The notes below the pieces were generated by a model. It worked only from the letters and a program-made list of their open reading frames with translations. It ran no database searches and was not told where the DNA came from. From positions 124,001-188,000 of the forward strand of contig NZ_QKVL01000004.1 in the NCBI RefSeq assembly GCF_003231275.1: a stretch of DNA of 64,000 nucleotides, in the 5' to 3' direction. The position numbers were made by a program, and so were the translations under genes. The DNA is from Pseudomonas huaxiensis (GTDB lineage Bacteria; Pseudomonadota; Gammaproteobacteria; Pseudomonadales; Pseudomonadaceae). Shown one piece after another: positions 17,284 through 25,602 of this stretch. How positions within the stretch are numbered: position 1 is the first letter of the stretch; every line of letters begins with the position of its first letter.

Positions 17284-19743
17284 ATGAAGGGAAAACGGAC
17301 GCTCGGAGCACCCAGGTTGCTGGGACTCATCTGGCCATTTGTAGCCGTCGTGCTGTTCCAGGCACTGCTGGGCGGGATCAGCCTTTACGCGATGTCGGCC
17401 ATGCGCGCCTACGTCGGTGGTGAAAGCCTCTGGTCCAAGGGCCAGAAAGACGCGATCTACTACCTGAGCCTGTACGTCGACAGCCGCGACGAAGAAAACT
17501 TCCGCAAATACCAACAGGCCATGGCCATTCCCCAGGGCAGCCATCGCCTGCGCCTGGCCCTTGATCTTCAGCCCCCGGACCTGGAGGCGGCGCGCCAGGG
17601 CATTCTCGCTGGCGGTAATCACCCGGACGACGTGCCGAGCATCATCTGGTTCTATCTCAACTTCCGTCACGTCAGTTACATGGACCAGGCCATCGGCCTG
17701 TGGCAGGTGGGCGACGGTTTCCTGGAAGAGCTCGATACCCTGGCCGCCGAAATTCACCAGGGCATTGCCAGCAGCCGGGCCACGCCGCGTGACCTGGCGG
17801 ACTGGAAGCGTCGCATTGTGCTGATCAACGAAGCCGTGACGCCTGCGGCCCGCGCCTTCAGCGACGCGCTGGGCGAAGGCTCGCGGATGCTGCTGCGGTT
17901 GCTGCTGGTGACCAACCTGGCCACCGCACTGTTCCTGATCGCCCTGGCCTGGTTGCGTTCAAGCAAGTTGCTGGCCCAGCGCCAGGCCTTCGCCAGCGCC
18001 CTGCAGGTCGAGAAGGAGCGGGCGCAGATTACCCTGGCCTCGATTGGTGACGGGGTGATCACCACCGATGTTGAAGGCTGCATCGTCTACATGAACGCCG
18101 CCGCCGAGCACCTGACTCACTGGGACGCCAGTCATGCCCATGGCCTGCCGCTCGCGGCGTTGTTCAGCGTGCTGGACGACAACGCCGAGAAGGACAACCT
18201 GACCCTCACCGAGCACATCCTCAGCGGCGCTCTGCGTGGGGGCAGCGAGCATATCCGCCTGATCCAGCGCCTGGACGGCAGCACGGTTTCGGTGGCGCTG
18301 GTCGGGGCGCCGATCATGAGTGAAGGGCGGGTCAGCGGCATCGTGCTGGTGCTGCATGACATGACCCAGGAGCGGCAGTACATCGCCAACCTGTCCTGGC
18401 AGGCGACCCACGACGCCTTGACCGGGCTGGCCAACCGCCGTGAGTTCGAATATCGCCTGGAGCAAGCGTTGACCGACCTGGCCCGTCAGGCCGGGCGGCA
18501 TTCGCTGATGTTCCTTGACCTCGACCAGTTCAAGGTGGTCAACGACACCAGTGGTCATGCCGCTGGCGATGAGTTGCTTCGGCATATCTGCGCGGTGCTG
18601 CAATCGGTGCTGCGCGAGGGGGATGTGCTGGCGCGGCTGGGCGGCGACGAATTCGGGGTGTTGCTGCAGAACTGCCCGCCCGAGCAGGCCGAGCGGATTG
18701 CCGAGAACCTGCGCCAGGCGGTGCAGAGCCTGCACTTCGTGTGGAAGGGGCGACCGTTCATGAATACCGTGAGCGTCGGCCTGGTGCACTTGAGCCAGGC
18801 GCCGGATTCACTGGAGGCGGCGCTGCGGGCCGCCGACATGGCCTGCTACATGGCCAAGGAAAAAGGCCGCAACCGGGTCCAGCTCTACCATGCGGACGAC
18901 ACCGAGTTGTCGGTGCGCTTCGGCGAGATGGCCTGGATCCAGCGCCTGCACATCGCGCTTGAGGAAAATCGCTTCTGCCTGTACGCCCAGGAAATTGCCC
19001 CGCTCGCTCCTGGAGACCATGGTGGCGGACACCTTGAGATTCTTCTGCGTCTGCATGACGAAAGCGGGCTGATCATTCAGCCCGACAGCTTCATCCCGGC
19101 GGCCGAGCGCTTCGGTCTGATCACCGCGCTGGACCGCTGGGTGGTGCGCAGCGTCTTCACGATCATTCGCGAGTGCCTGGACGAAGGGCGGGAAGGTCCG
19201 TTGGCGATGTGTTCGATCAACCTTTCCGGCAACAGCATCGGCGACGACAAGTTTCTCGAATACCTGCATCGGCAGTTCAGTGACTACAACATTCCGCCTG
19301 AATTGATCTGTTTCGAAATAACCGAAACGAGTGCGATTGCCAACCTTGGTAGCGCGATTCGTTTTATCAATGAATTGAAGGGGCTGGGCTGCAAGTTCTC
19401 GCTGGACGACTTTTGCGCCGGAATGTCGTCGTTCGCGTATTTGAAACATTTGCCTGTAGACTTCCTGAAGATCGACGGAAGTTTCGTCAAGGATATGCTC
19501 GAAGATCCGGTCAACCGGGCGATGGTCGAAGTGATCAATCACATCGGCCACGTCATGGGCAAACGCACCGTCGCCGAGTTTGTCGAGACACCATTGATCC
19601 AGCAGGCTTTGCAGGAGATCGGTGTCGACTACGCCCAGGGCTTTCTGATCGAGCGACCCCAGGTCTTTTCCTGTGCCAGCCTGCAGCGTCAGCGTGACGC
19701 CGCCAGGCCCTTGCTGTTCGGGTCGCCGGGGACGCTTCGCTGA
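17284..19743 (+). CDS. rbdA: Membrane c-di-GMP enzyme RbdA: PAS-GGDEF-EAL protein
   Basis: An 819-residue inner-membrane protein that controls c-di-GMP. Two membrane helices (about residues 12-33 and 200-222) flank a periplasmic domain, followed by a PAS domain (about 245-360), a GGDEF domain and an EAL domain. The GGDEF motif is intact at residues 453-457. The EAL motif reads EIL at 585-587 and the other phosphodiesterase residues are visible: NLS, EITET, DDF at 708-710, LKID, AEF and AQGF. P. aeruginosa RbdA (PA0861), a phosphodiesterase promoting biofilm dispersal, has the same layout and neighbours. I chose ATG 17284 with AAGGGA upstream; ATG 17212 would add 24 residues. The residue after DDF is Cys where Gly is usual. 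Confidence 0.88.
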   Translation: MKGKRTLGAPRLLGLIWPFVAVVLFQALLGGISLYAMSAMRAYVGGESLWSKGQKDAIYYLSLYVDSRDEENFRKYQQAMAIPQGSHRLRLALDLQPPDLEAARQGILAGGNHPDDVPSIIWFYLNFRHVSYMDQAIGLWQVGDGFLEELDTLAAEIHQGIASSRATPRDLADWKRRIVLINEAVTPAARAFSDALGEGSRMLLRLLLVTNLATALFLIALAWLRSSKLLAQRQAFASALQVEKERAQITLASIGDGVITTDVEGCIVYMNAAAEHLTHWDASHAHGLPLAALFSVLDDNAEKDNLTLTEHILSGALRGGSEHIRLIQRLDGSTVSVALVGAPIMSEGRVSGIVLVLHDMTQERQYIANLSWQATHDALTGLANRREFEYRLEQALTDLARQAGRHSLMFLDLDQFKVVNDTSGHAAGDELLRHICAVLQSVLREGDVLARLGGDEFGVLLQNCPPEQAERIAENLRQAVQSLHFVWKGRPFMNTVSVGLVHLSQAPDSLEAALRAADMACYMAKEKGRNRVQLYHADDTELSVRFGEMAWIQRLHIALEENRFCLYAQEIAPLAPGDHGGGHLEILLRLHDESGLIIQPDSFIPAAERFGLITALDRWVVRSVFTIIRECLDEGREGPLAMCSINLSGNSIGDDKFLEYLHRQFSDYNIPPELICFEITETSAIANLGSAIRFINELKGLGCKFSLDDFCAGMSSFAYLKHLPVDFLKIDGSFVKDMLEDPVNRAMVEVINHIGHVMGKRTVAEFVETPLIQQALQEIGVDYAQGFLIERPQVFSCASLQRQRDAARPLLFGSPGTLR

Positions 19744-19780
19744 CGCTCACTTTCCAGATCACAAGGACAAGGAGCTGACA

Positions 19781-20575
19781 GTGACTGATGCGTTTATTCG
19801 GACAGGTCCATTGATGGACGCCGCAAGTTATCCCCTCTGGGCCCAGCGCCTGATCCAGGAATGCAGCGCCAGCAAGCGCAGGGTGGTGGAGCACGAGCTC
19901 TACCAGCGCATGCGCGATGGCCGCCTGGGCAGCGCGACCATGCGCCAATACCTGATCGGGGGTTGGCCAGTGGTGGAGCAATTCTCCGTGTACATGGCCC
20001 ACAACCTCACCAAGACTCGCTACGCCCGTCATCCTGGCGAAGACATGGCGCGGCGCTGGCTGATGCGCAACATTCGCGTCGAACTCAACCATGCCGATTA
20101 CTGGGTGCACTGGTGCGAAGCCCATGGCGTAAGCCTTGACGACTTGCAGGTGCAGGATGTGCCGGCAGAGTTGCAGGCGCTCAGCGATTGGTGCTGGCAC
20201 ACCTGCACCGCGGATTCGCTGGTGGTGGCCATGGCGGCAACCAACTATGCGATCGAAGGGGCGGTGGGCGAGTGGTCGGCGGTGGTCTGTGCCACCGGAG
20301 CCTATGCCGAGGGTTTCCCCGAGGAAGGCCGCAAGCGCGCCATGAAATGGCTGAAGATGCATGCCCAGTACGACGATGCCCATCCCTGGGAAGCGCTGGA
20401 AATCATCTGCACCCTGGCGGGCAACAGCCCGGGCAAGGCGTTGCAGGTCGAGCTGAAACGGGCGATCTGCAAAAGCTACGACTATATGTACCTGTTCCTG
20501 GAGCGTTGCATGCAACTGGAACAGGCCGAGTCGCGCCAGGGCGTGCGCTTGCGCAGCGCCCTGGGGCAGGGTTGA
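19781..20575 (+). CDS. undA: UndA: non-heme iron fatty-acid decarboxylase making 1-undecene
   Basis: A 264-residue protein of the heme-oxygenase-like fold, commonly annotated as a TenA-family transcriptional regulator. It closely resembles my memory of P. fluorescens Pf-5 UndA, which oxidatively decarboxylates lauric acid and other medium-chain fatty acids to terminal alkenes. The iron ligands fall at the same numbers: Glu101 and His104 (ELNH), Glu159 (AIEG), His194, Asp198 and His201 (HAQYDDAH). Neither a DNA-binding domain nor the thiaminase cysteine pattern of TenA is apparent. The GTG at 19781 is supported by AAGGAG at 19769-19774 and by the start of UndA (IDTFSRTGPLM compared with TDAFIRTGPLM here). 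It follows rbdA by 37 bases. Confidence 0.88.
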   Translation: MTDAFIRTGPLMDAASYPLWAQRLIQECSASKRRVVEHELYQRMRDGRLGSATMRQYLIGGWPVVEQFSVYMAHNLTKTRYARHPGEDMARRWLMRNIRVELNHADYWVHWCEAHGVSLDDLQVQDVPAELQALSDWCWHTCTADSLVVAMAATNYAIEGAVGEWSAVVCATGAYAEGFPEEGRKRAMKWLKMHAQYDDAHPWEALEIICTLAGNSPGKALQVELKRAICKSYDYMYLFLERCMQLEQAESRQGVRLRSALGQG

Positions 20576-20578
20576 GGC

Positions 20579-21319
20579 TTACTGGGCGTTGAACGCCTGA
20601 CCGTTGACCCCGGTGCTGTCCGGGCCCATCAGGTAGAGGTAGACCGGCATGATGGCTTCGGGCAGCGGATTGTCCTGCGGGTTTTCGGCCGGGTACGCCT
20701 GGGCGCGCATGCTGGTGCGGGTGGCGCCCGGATTCACGCTGTTGGACCGCACCGGGGCGACGCCCTCCAGTTCGTCCGCCAGGGTCTGCATCAGGCCCTC
20801 GGTGGCGAACTTCGATACGCCATAAGCGCCCCAGTAGGCGCGGCCTTTGCGGCCGACGCTGCTGGAGGTGAACACCACCGACGCATCTTCCGACAGCTTC
20901 AGCAGCGGCAGCAGGGTCTGGGTCAGCATGAACATCGCGTTGACGTTGATGTGCATGACACGCATGAAGTTATCGCCGGACAACTGCTCCAGCGGCGTGC
21001 GCGGGCCAATGATCGACGCATTGTGCAGCAGCCCGTCGAGGCGGCCGAAAGCGTTCTCGACCATTACCGCCAACTCGTCGTACTGATGCGGCAGAGCGGT
21101 TTCCAGGTTGAACGGAATGACCACCGGTTGCGGATGGCCGGCGGCTTCGATTTCGTCGTAGACCGCGCTCAGGTTGGCTTCGGTCTTGCCCAGCAACAGG
21201 ACGGTGGCGCCATGGGCGGCAAAGGCCTTGGCGGCAGCCGCGCCGATCCCGCGACCGGCGCCGGTGACCATGATGACCCGGCCGTTGAGCAGGTCAGGGC
21301 GAGCGGAATAGTCGAACAT
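20579..21319 (-). CDS. yciK: YciK family SDR oxidoreductase
   Basis: A 246-residue short-chain dehydrogenase. The Rossmann motif TGAGRGIG, the structural HNAS and the catalytic set Ser...Tyr-x3-Lys (TSSSVG, then YGVSK) are all present, so it should be an active NAD(P)-dependent enzyme. The physiological substrate of YciK proteins is unknown. It is the last gene of the minus-strand run mtaD-ubiG-mupP-yciK, beginning 80 bases after the mupP stop. Its stop is three bases from the convergent undA stop. Confidence 0.88.
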   Translation of the reverse strand: MFDYSARPDLLNGRVIMVTGAGRGIGAAAAKAFAAHGATVLLLGKTEANLSAVYDEIEAAGHPQPVVIPFNLETALPHQYDELAVMVENAFGRLDGLLHNASIIGPRTPLEQLSGDNFMRVMHINVNAMFMLTQTLLPLLKLSEDASVVFTSSSVGRKGRAYWGAYGVSKFATEGLMQTLADELEGVAPVRSNSVNPGATRTSMRAQAYPAENPQDNPLPEAIMPVYLYLMGPDSTGVNGQAFNAQ

Positions 21320-21399
21320 GAGGAATGCCTCGAAAGAATGGCTTCAATCACCAACAGGCCGGCGTCGCGGCGGGCCTGCCTGGCGGATGGATGCGGGGA

Positions 21400-22077
21400 T
21401 CAGCAGCTGCAAAGGGCGTTGTCGAGCACCTTGCGCAGTTCCAGGGGATGGTCGACCACCACATCCGCGCCCCAGTTGTTGGGGTTGTCCTCTGGATGAA
21501 TATAGCCGTAGCGCACTGCGGCGGTACGGGTGCCGGCGTCGCGACCGGACTCGATGTCGCGCAGGTCGTCACCGACGAACAGCACGCTGGCCGGATCCAG
21601 GTCGAGGGTCTTGCAGGCGAGGATCAGCGGCTCGGGGTCGGGCTTGCTGTTCTTCACGTGATCCGGGCAGATCAGCAGGGACGAGCGTTCGGCCAGCCCC
21701 AAGCGCTGCATGATCGGTTCGGCGAAGCGCAGCGGCTTGTTGGTGACCACGCCCCACAGCAGATTGCCGCGCTCGATATCGGCGAGCAGCTCGGCCATAC
21801 CGTCGAACAGTTTGCTGTGCACTGCGCAGTCGCGCTGGTAGCGCTCGAGGAACTCCAGACGCAGGGCTTCGAATTCAGCCGCCTCGGGGTCCATGTCGAA
21901 CGTCGCCGCGACCATTGCCCGGGCACCGCCGGAAATCACGTCGCGGATCCGCTTGTCGTCGATCGCCGGCAGGCCGCGCTCGGCGAGCATCGCCTGGCAG
22001 ATGGCGATGAAGTCCGGCGCCGTGTCGAGCAGGGTGCCGTCCATGTCGAAAAGTACTGCTCGCAAACGCATGTTCAT
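21400..22077 (-). CDS. mupP: N-acetylmuramic acid 6-phosphate phosphatase MupP (HAD family)
   Basis: A 225-residue HAD hydrolase with motif [10 protein letters not shown], motif III lysine in NSKPDPEPL and motif [12 protein letters not shown]. In Pseudomonas the gene next to ubiG is MupP, which removes phosphate from MurNAc-6-phosphate in the anhydro-sugar peptidoglycan recycling route that bypasses de novo UDP-MurNAc synthesis and affects fosfomycin tolerance. By sequence alone it could be read as phosphoglycolate phosphatase (Gph), the older annotation; the genomic position favours MupP. Its ATG overlaps the ubiG stop by four bases (ATGA), so translation is coupled. Confidence 0.88.
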   Translation of the reverse strand: MNMRLRAVLFDMDGTLLDTAPDFIAICQAMLAERGLPAIDDKRIRDVISGGARAMVAATFDMDPEAAEFEALRLEFLERYQRDCAVHSKLFDGMAELLADIERGNLLWGVVTNKPLRFAEPIMQRLGLAERSSLLICPDHVKNSKPDPEPLILACKTLDLDPASVLFVGDDLRDIESGRDAGTRTAAVRYGYIHPEDNPNNWGADVVVDHPLELRKVLDNALCSC

Positions 22078-22772
22078 TCCTCGCGAAGGGTCTGGATCAT
22101 GTAGTTGACGTCGACGTCGGCGGCCAGCTTGTAGTGCTTGGTCAGCGGGTTGTAGGTCAGGCCGATGATGTCCTTGACGCTCAGGCCCGCGGCGCGGCTC
22201 CAGGCACCCAGTTCGGAAGGGCGGATGAATTTCTTGAAGTCATGGGTGCCGCGGGGCAGCAGCTTCATGATGTATTCGGCGCCGATGATGGCGAACAGAT
22301 ACGCCTTCGGATTGCGGTTGATGGTGGAGAAGAACACCTGGCCGCCCGGCTTGACCATCTTGAAGCAGGCGCGGATTACCGAGGACGGGTCCGGCACGTG
22401 CTCCAGCATTTCCAGGCAGGTGACCACGTCGAACTGCTCGGGCATCTCTTCGGCCAGGGCCTCGGCGGTGGACTGCCGGTACTCGACGTTCACCCCGGAC
22501 TCCAGTTGATGCAGTTGCGCCACCGCCAGCGGCGCTTCGCCCATGTCGATGCCGGTGACCGTGGCGCCGCGCAGGGCCATGGCCTCGCTGAGGATGCCGC
22601 CGCCGCAACCGACGTCCAGCACTTTCTTGCCGGCGAGCTTGACCCGCTCATCGATCCAGTTGACCCGCAGCGGGTTGATGTCGTGCAGCGGTTTGAACTC
22701 GCTCTCGCGGTCCCACCAGCGATGGGCCAGGGCCTCGAACTTGGCGATTTCGGCGTGGTCGACGTTGCTCAT
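22074..22772 (-). CDS. ubiG: Ubiquinone biosynthesis O-methyltransferase UbiG
   Basis: A 232-residue SAM-dependent methyltransferase carrying out both O-methylations of ubiquinone synthesis. The SAM-binding motif is [11 protein letters not shown], with the acidic IDMGEAPL after it and [11 protein letters not shown] as the following motif. The start at 22772 ([15 protein letters not shown]) matches the family; GAGGACTGTTCC lies upstream. An earlier in-frame start at 22826 would add 18 residues unlike the family. It is the second gene of the minus-strand run and overlaps mupP by four bases. Confidence 0.95.
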   Translation of the reverse strand: MSNVDHAEIAKFEALAHRWWDRESEFKPLHDINPLRVNWIDERVKLAGKKVLDVGCGGGILSEAMALRGATVTGIDMGEAPLAVAQLHQLESGVNVEYRQSTAEALAEEMPEQFDVVTCLEMLEHVPDPSSVIRACFKMVKPGGQVFFSTINRNPKAYLFAIIGAEYIMKLLPRGTHDFKKFIRPSELGAWSRAAGLSVKDIIGLTYNPLTKHYKLAADVDVNYMIQTLREE

Positions 22773-22826
22773 GGAACAGTCCTCTAAAGCTGTGAAAATT
22801 CGGTGCGGCAGCCTGGCTGCCGGCAA

Positions 22827-24158
22827 TCATTCGGTGTGGCCGGCAATCCGCTGGCCCCAGGCGACGGCGGTGGCGTGCAGGGCCTGCTCGTCCATGCGGG
22901 TCAGTCGGCCGTCTTCCAGCAGCGCCTTGCCGGCGACCCAGACGTGCTTCACGCAGTCGCGGCCGCTGGCATAGATCAGTTGCGATACCGGGTCGTAAAT
23001 CGGCTGTTGCGCCAGGCCGGAAAGGTCGAAGGCCACCAGGTCGGCAGCCTTGCCGATTTCCAGGGAGCCGGTGACGGTGTCCAGGCCAAGGGCGCGGGCG
23101 CCATTGAGGGTCGCCATGCGCAGGGCGCGGTGGACATCCAGCGCGCTTGCCGAACCGGCCACGGCCTTGGCCAGCAGGGCGGCGGTGCGCGTCTCGCCAA
23201 GCAGATCAAGGTCGTTGTTGCTGGCGGCGCCGTCGGTGCCGATGGCGACGTTTACCCCCGCCTGCCACAGCCGTTCGACGGGGCAGAAGCCGCTGGCGAG
23301 CTTGAGATTGGATTCCGGGCAGTGCACCACGCTGGTGTTGCTTTCTACCAGCAAAGCCAGGTCTTCATCGCTGACCTGGGTCATATGCACCGCTTGCAGG
23401 CTCGGGCCGAGCAAGCCAAGGCGCGCCAGCCGGGTCAGCGGCCGCTCGCCGCGCTGTTCCAGCGATTGCTGGACTTCGCTGGCGGTCTCGTGGATGTGCA
23501 TCTGGATTGGTGCATCCAGCTCCTCGGCGACGACCCGGACCTTTTCCAGATTGTCGTCATTCACCGTGTAGGGCGCGTGAGGGCCGAAGGCGATGCTGAT
23601 GCGCGGGTGGTGGCGCAGGTCGCCGAACAGTTCGACGCCCAGGTTCAGGCCTTCGTCGAAACTACGCGCGCCTGGGATCGGGAAATCCAGCAGCGGAATG
23701 GCGATCTGGGCACGAATGCCGCTCTCATGCACGCATTCGCTGGCGATCTTCGGGTAAAAGTACATGTCGCTGAAGCAGGTGATGCCGCCCTTGAGCTGTT
23801 CGGCGATGGCCAGGTCGGTGCCGTCGCGAACGAAGGCCTCATCGACCCAGCGGCCCTCGGCGGGCCAGATATGGTCCTGCAACCAGGTCATCAGGGGCAG
23901 GTCGTCGGCCATGCCGCGGAACAGCGTCATCGCTGCGTGGCCGTGGGCGTTGATCAGGCCGGGAGCCAGCAGGCAGCCAGGCAGCTCGCGGACTTCGTCG
24001 GCCTTGAAGCGCCCAAGCTCAGTGCGCGGGCCGATGAAGGCGATCAGGCCGTCGCGGATACCCAGCGCATACTCCTTGAACACCACTCCGGCCGGTTCGA
24101 CGGGCACCAGCCAGGTTGGCAGGAGCAGCAGGTCGAGAGGGGCGGGCGGCTTGGGCAT
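22827..24158 (-). CDS. mtaD: 5'-methylthioadenosine / S-adenosylhomocysteine deaminase (TRZ/ATZ hydrolase family)
   Basis: A 443-residue amidohydrolase. Zinc-site motifs are visible: [13 protein letters not shown] (HxH), [11 protein letters not shown], and the catalytic aspartate in [10 protein letters not shown]. The P. aeruginosa homologue at the same place (PA3170) was shown to deaminate methylthioadenosine to methylthioinosine, the Pseudomonas route for recycling MTA produced in homoserine lactone and polyamine synthesis. It is divergent from mtnA, the isomerase acting later in the same salvage route, with 107 bases between the starts. Its stop is 54 bases upstream of ubiG. Confidence 0.88.
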   Translation of the reverse strand: MPKPPAPLDLLLLPTWLVPVEPAGVVFKEYALGIRDGLIAFIGPRTELGRFKADEVRELPGCLLAPGLINAHGHAAMTLFRGMADDLPLMTWLQDHIWPAEGRWVDEAFVRDGTDLAIAEQLKGGITCFSDMYFYPKIASECVHESGIRAQIAIPLLDFPIPGARSFDEGLNLGVELFGDLRHHPRISIAFGPHAPYTVNDDNLEKVRVVAEELDAPIQMHIHETASEVQQSLEQRGERPLTRLARLGLLGPSLQAVHMTQVSDEDLALLVESNTSVVHCPESNLKLASGFCPVERLWQAGVNVAIGTDGAASNNDLDLLGETRTAALLAKAVAGSASALDVHRALRMATLNGARALGLDTVTGSLEIGKAADLVAFDLSGLAQQPIYDPVSQLIYASGRDCVKHVWVAGKALLEDGRLTRMDEQALHATAVAWGQRIAGHTE

Positions 24159-24225
24159 GGGGCGGGTTTCCCTGGGTTCTGGGGTGGTGGCGAAGTATAC
24201 CCGAGCGTCCGCGCTTGGGGCTCGT

Positions 24226-24231
24226 TATAAT
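24226..24231 (+). promoter_or_regulatory. Likely -10 box of the mtnA promoter
   Basis: A perfect TATAAT lies 35 bases upstream of the mtnA start, in the short divergent mtaD-mtnA spacer. No good -35 hexamer is seen at 17 bases spacing, so it may be activator-dependent or rely on the perfect -10. Confidence 0.45.
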
Positions 24232-24265
24232 CGCCGGTTTTTGATGTCCGAATGACGGGGTGAGC

Positions 24266-25342
24266 ATGCGCGATCGACTTCTGGCTGCAGAGAAAGTAAG
24301 GGCCATCGATTGGCGGGATGGCGCCTTGCACTTGCTCGACCAGCGCGCGCTGCCGTTCGAGGAAACCTGGCTGAGCTACACCGATGCGGCAGGCGTGGCT
24401 GAAGCGATTCGCTCCATGGTGGTGCGCGGAGCCCCGGCCATCGGTATCAGCGCCGCTTATGGGCTGCTGCTGGGGCTGCGTCAGCGCCTGGCTGCCGGCG
24501 GCGATTGGCGTGCCGCGCTGGAGGCGGATTTCATCGTGTTGGGTGAATCGCGACCTACTGGCGGCAACCTGGCCTGGGCGCTGAGCCGCATGCGTGATCG
24601 CCTGCAACGCCTCAAGGACGGCGACGATCCGTCGCAGGTGCTGGAAACCGAGGCGCTGGCCATTCATGAAAGCGACCGTGAAGCCAATCTGAACATGGCG
24701 CAGTTGGGCATGGAGTTGATCCGCAAGTACCAGGGCAGCGAGCAGGCTGTGCTGACCCACTGCAACACCGGCGCACTGGCGACCGGTGGTTTCGGCACGG
24801 CGCTCGGGGTGATTCGCGGTGCGTGGCTCGACGGCATGATCGAGCACGTCTATGTCGGTGAAACCCGCCCCTGGCTGCAAGGCACCCGCCTGACTGCCTG
24901 GGAGCTGGCCAACGAAGGCATCCCCGTCACCATCAATGCTGACTCTGCGGCGGCGCACCTGATGAAGACCAAGGGCATCACCTGGGTGATCGTCGGTGCT
25001 GACCGGATCGCCGCCAATGGCGACGTGGCGAACAAGATCGGCACCTACCAGTTGGCGGTCAACGCCATGCACCACGGCGTGCGGTTCATGGTGGTGGCGC
25101 CGAGTTCGACCATCGATCTTGCGCTGGCCAGCGGCGACGAGATCCCGTTGGAAGAGCGCGACGGCGCCGAGTTGCTGGAAGTTGCCGGTCATCGGATCGG
25201 GCCGGATGTCGACGCTTTCAACCCGGTGTTCGATGTGACCCCTGCGGATCTGATCGACGTGATCGTGACCGAGAAGGGTATCGTCGAGCGGCCCGATACC
25301 GCCAAGCTGGCCCAGTTGATGTGTCGCAAACGCCTGCACTGA
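24266..25342 (+). CDS. mtnA: S-methyl-5-thioribose-1-phosphate isomerase
   Basis: A 358-residue enzyme of the eIF2B-like fold that converts methylthioribose-1-phosphate to methylthioribulose-1-phosphate in methionine salvage. RGAPAIGI marks the substrate-binding loop, the catalytic cysteine is in [12 protein letters not shown], and the catalytic aspartate in [12 protein letters not shown] chose the ATG at 24266 preceded by ACGGGG; a GTG two codons upstream (24260) is possible. It is divergent from the MTA deaminase and is followed by the 260-base gyrA leader region. Confidence 0.93.
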   Translation: MRDRLLAAEKVRAIDWRDGALHLLDQRALPFEETWLSYTDAAGVAEAIRSMVVRGAPAIGISAAYGLLLGLRQRLAAGGDWRAALEADFIVLGESRPTGGNLAWALSRMRDRLQRLKDGDDPSQVLETEALAIHESDREANLNMAQLGMELIRKYQGSEQAVLTHCNTGALATGGFGTALGVIRGAWLDGMIEHVYVGETRPWLQGTRLTAWELANEGIPVTINADSAAAHLMKTKGITWVIVGADRIAANGDVANKIGTYQLAVNAMHHGVRFMVVAPSSTIDLALASGDEIPLEERDGAELLEVAGHRIGPDVDAFNPVFDVTPADLIDVIVTEKGIVERPDTAKLAQLMCRKRLH

Positions 25343-25602
25343 TCCTCCCGTGCGGGTGGTGGTCGGGGCGTTTTCCTTCAAGCCGGGCGGCGCTTTGCCA
25401 TACTCCCATGCCCTCGGCGACTGTGATAACATCCGGCGGTTTCCAAGACCGCCCACAGGGGCTGTCTTTACTACGCAGATCCATGCTTTAACTCGTTGAT
25501 TTGTCGTAAGTCGTTGCGGAGGAACTCCTCCGTGGCGGCGAGCTTCGTTTCTCCCCATATGGATGTGACGAAGTTTCACCAGAAAAAGGAATCAGGCTTC
25601 TC

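Noticed and set aside
19781..20575. TenA-family transcriptional regulator or thiaminase II
   Set aside because: No DNA-binding domain; residue pattern and numbering fit UndA far better.
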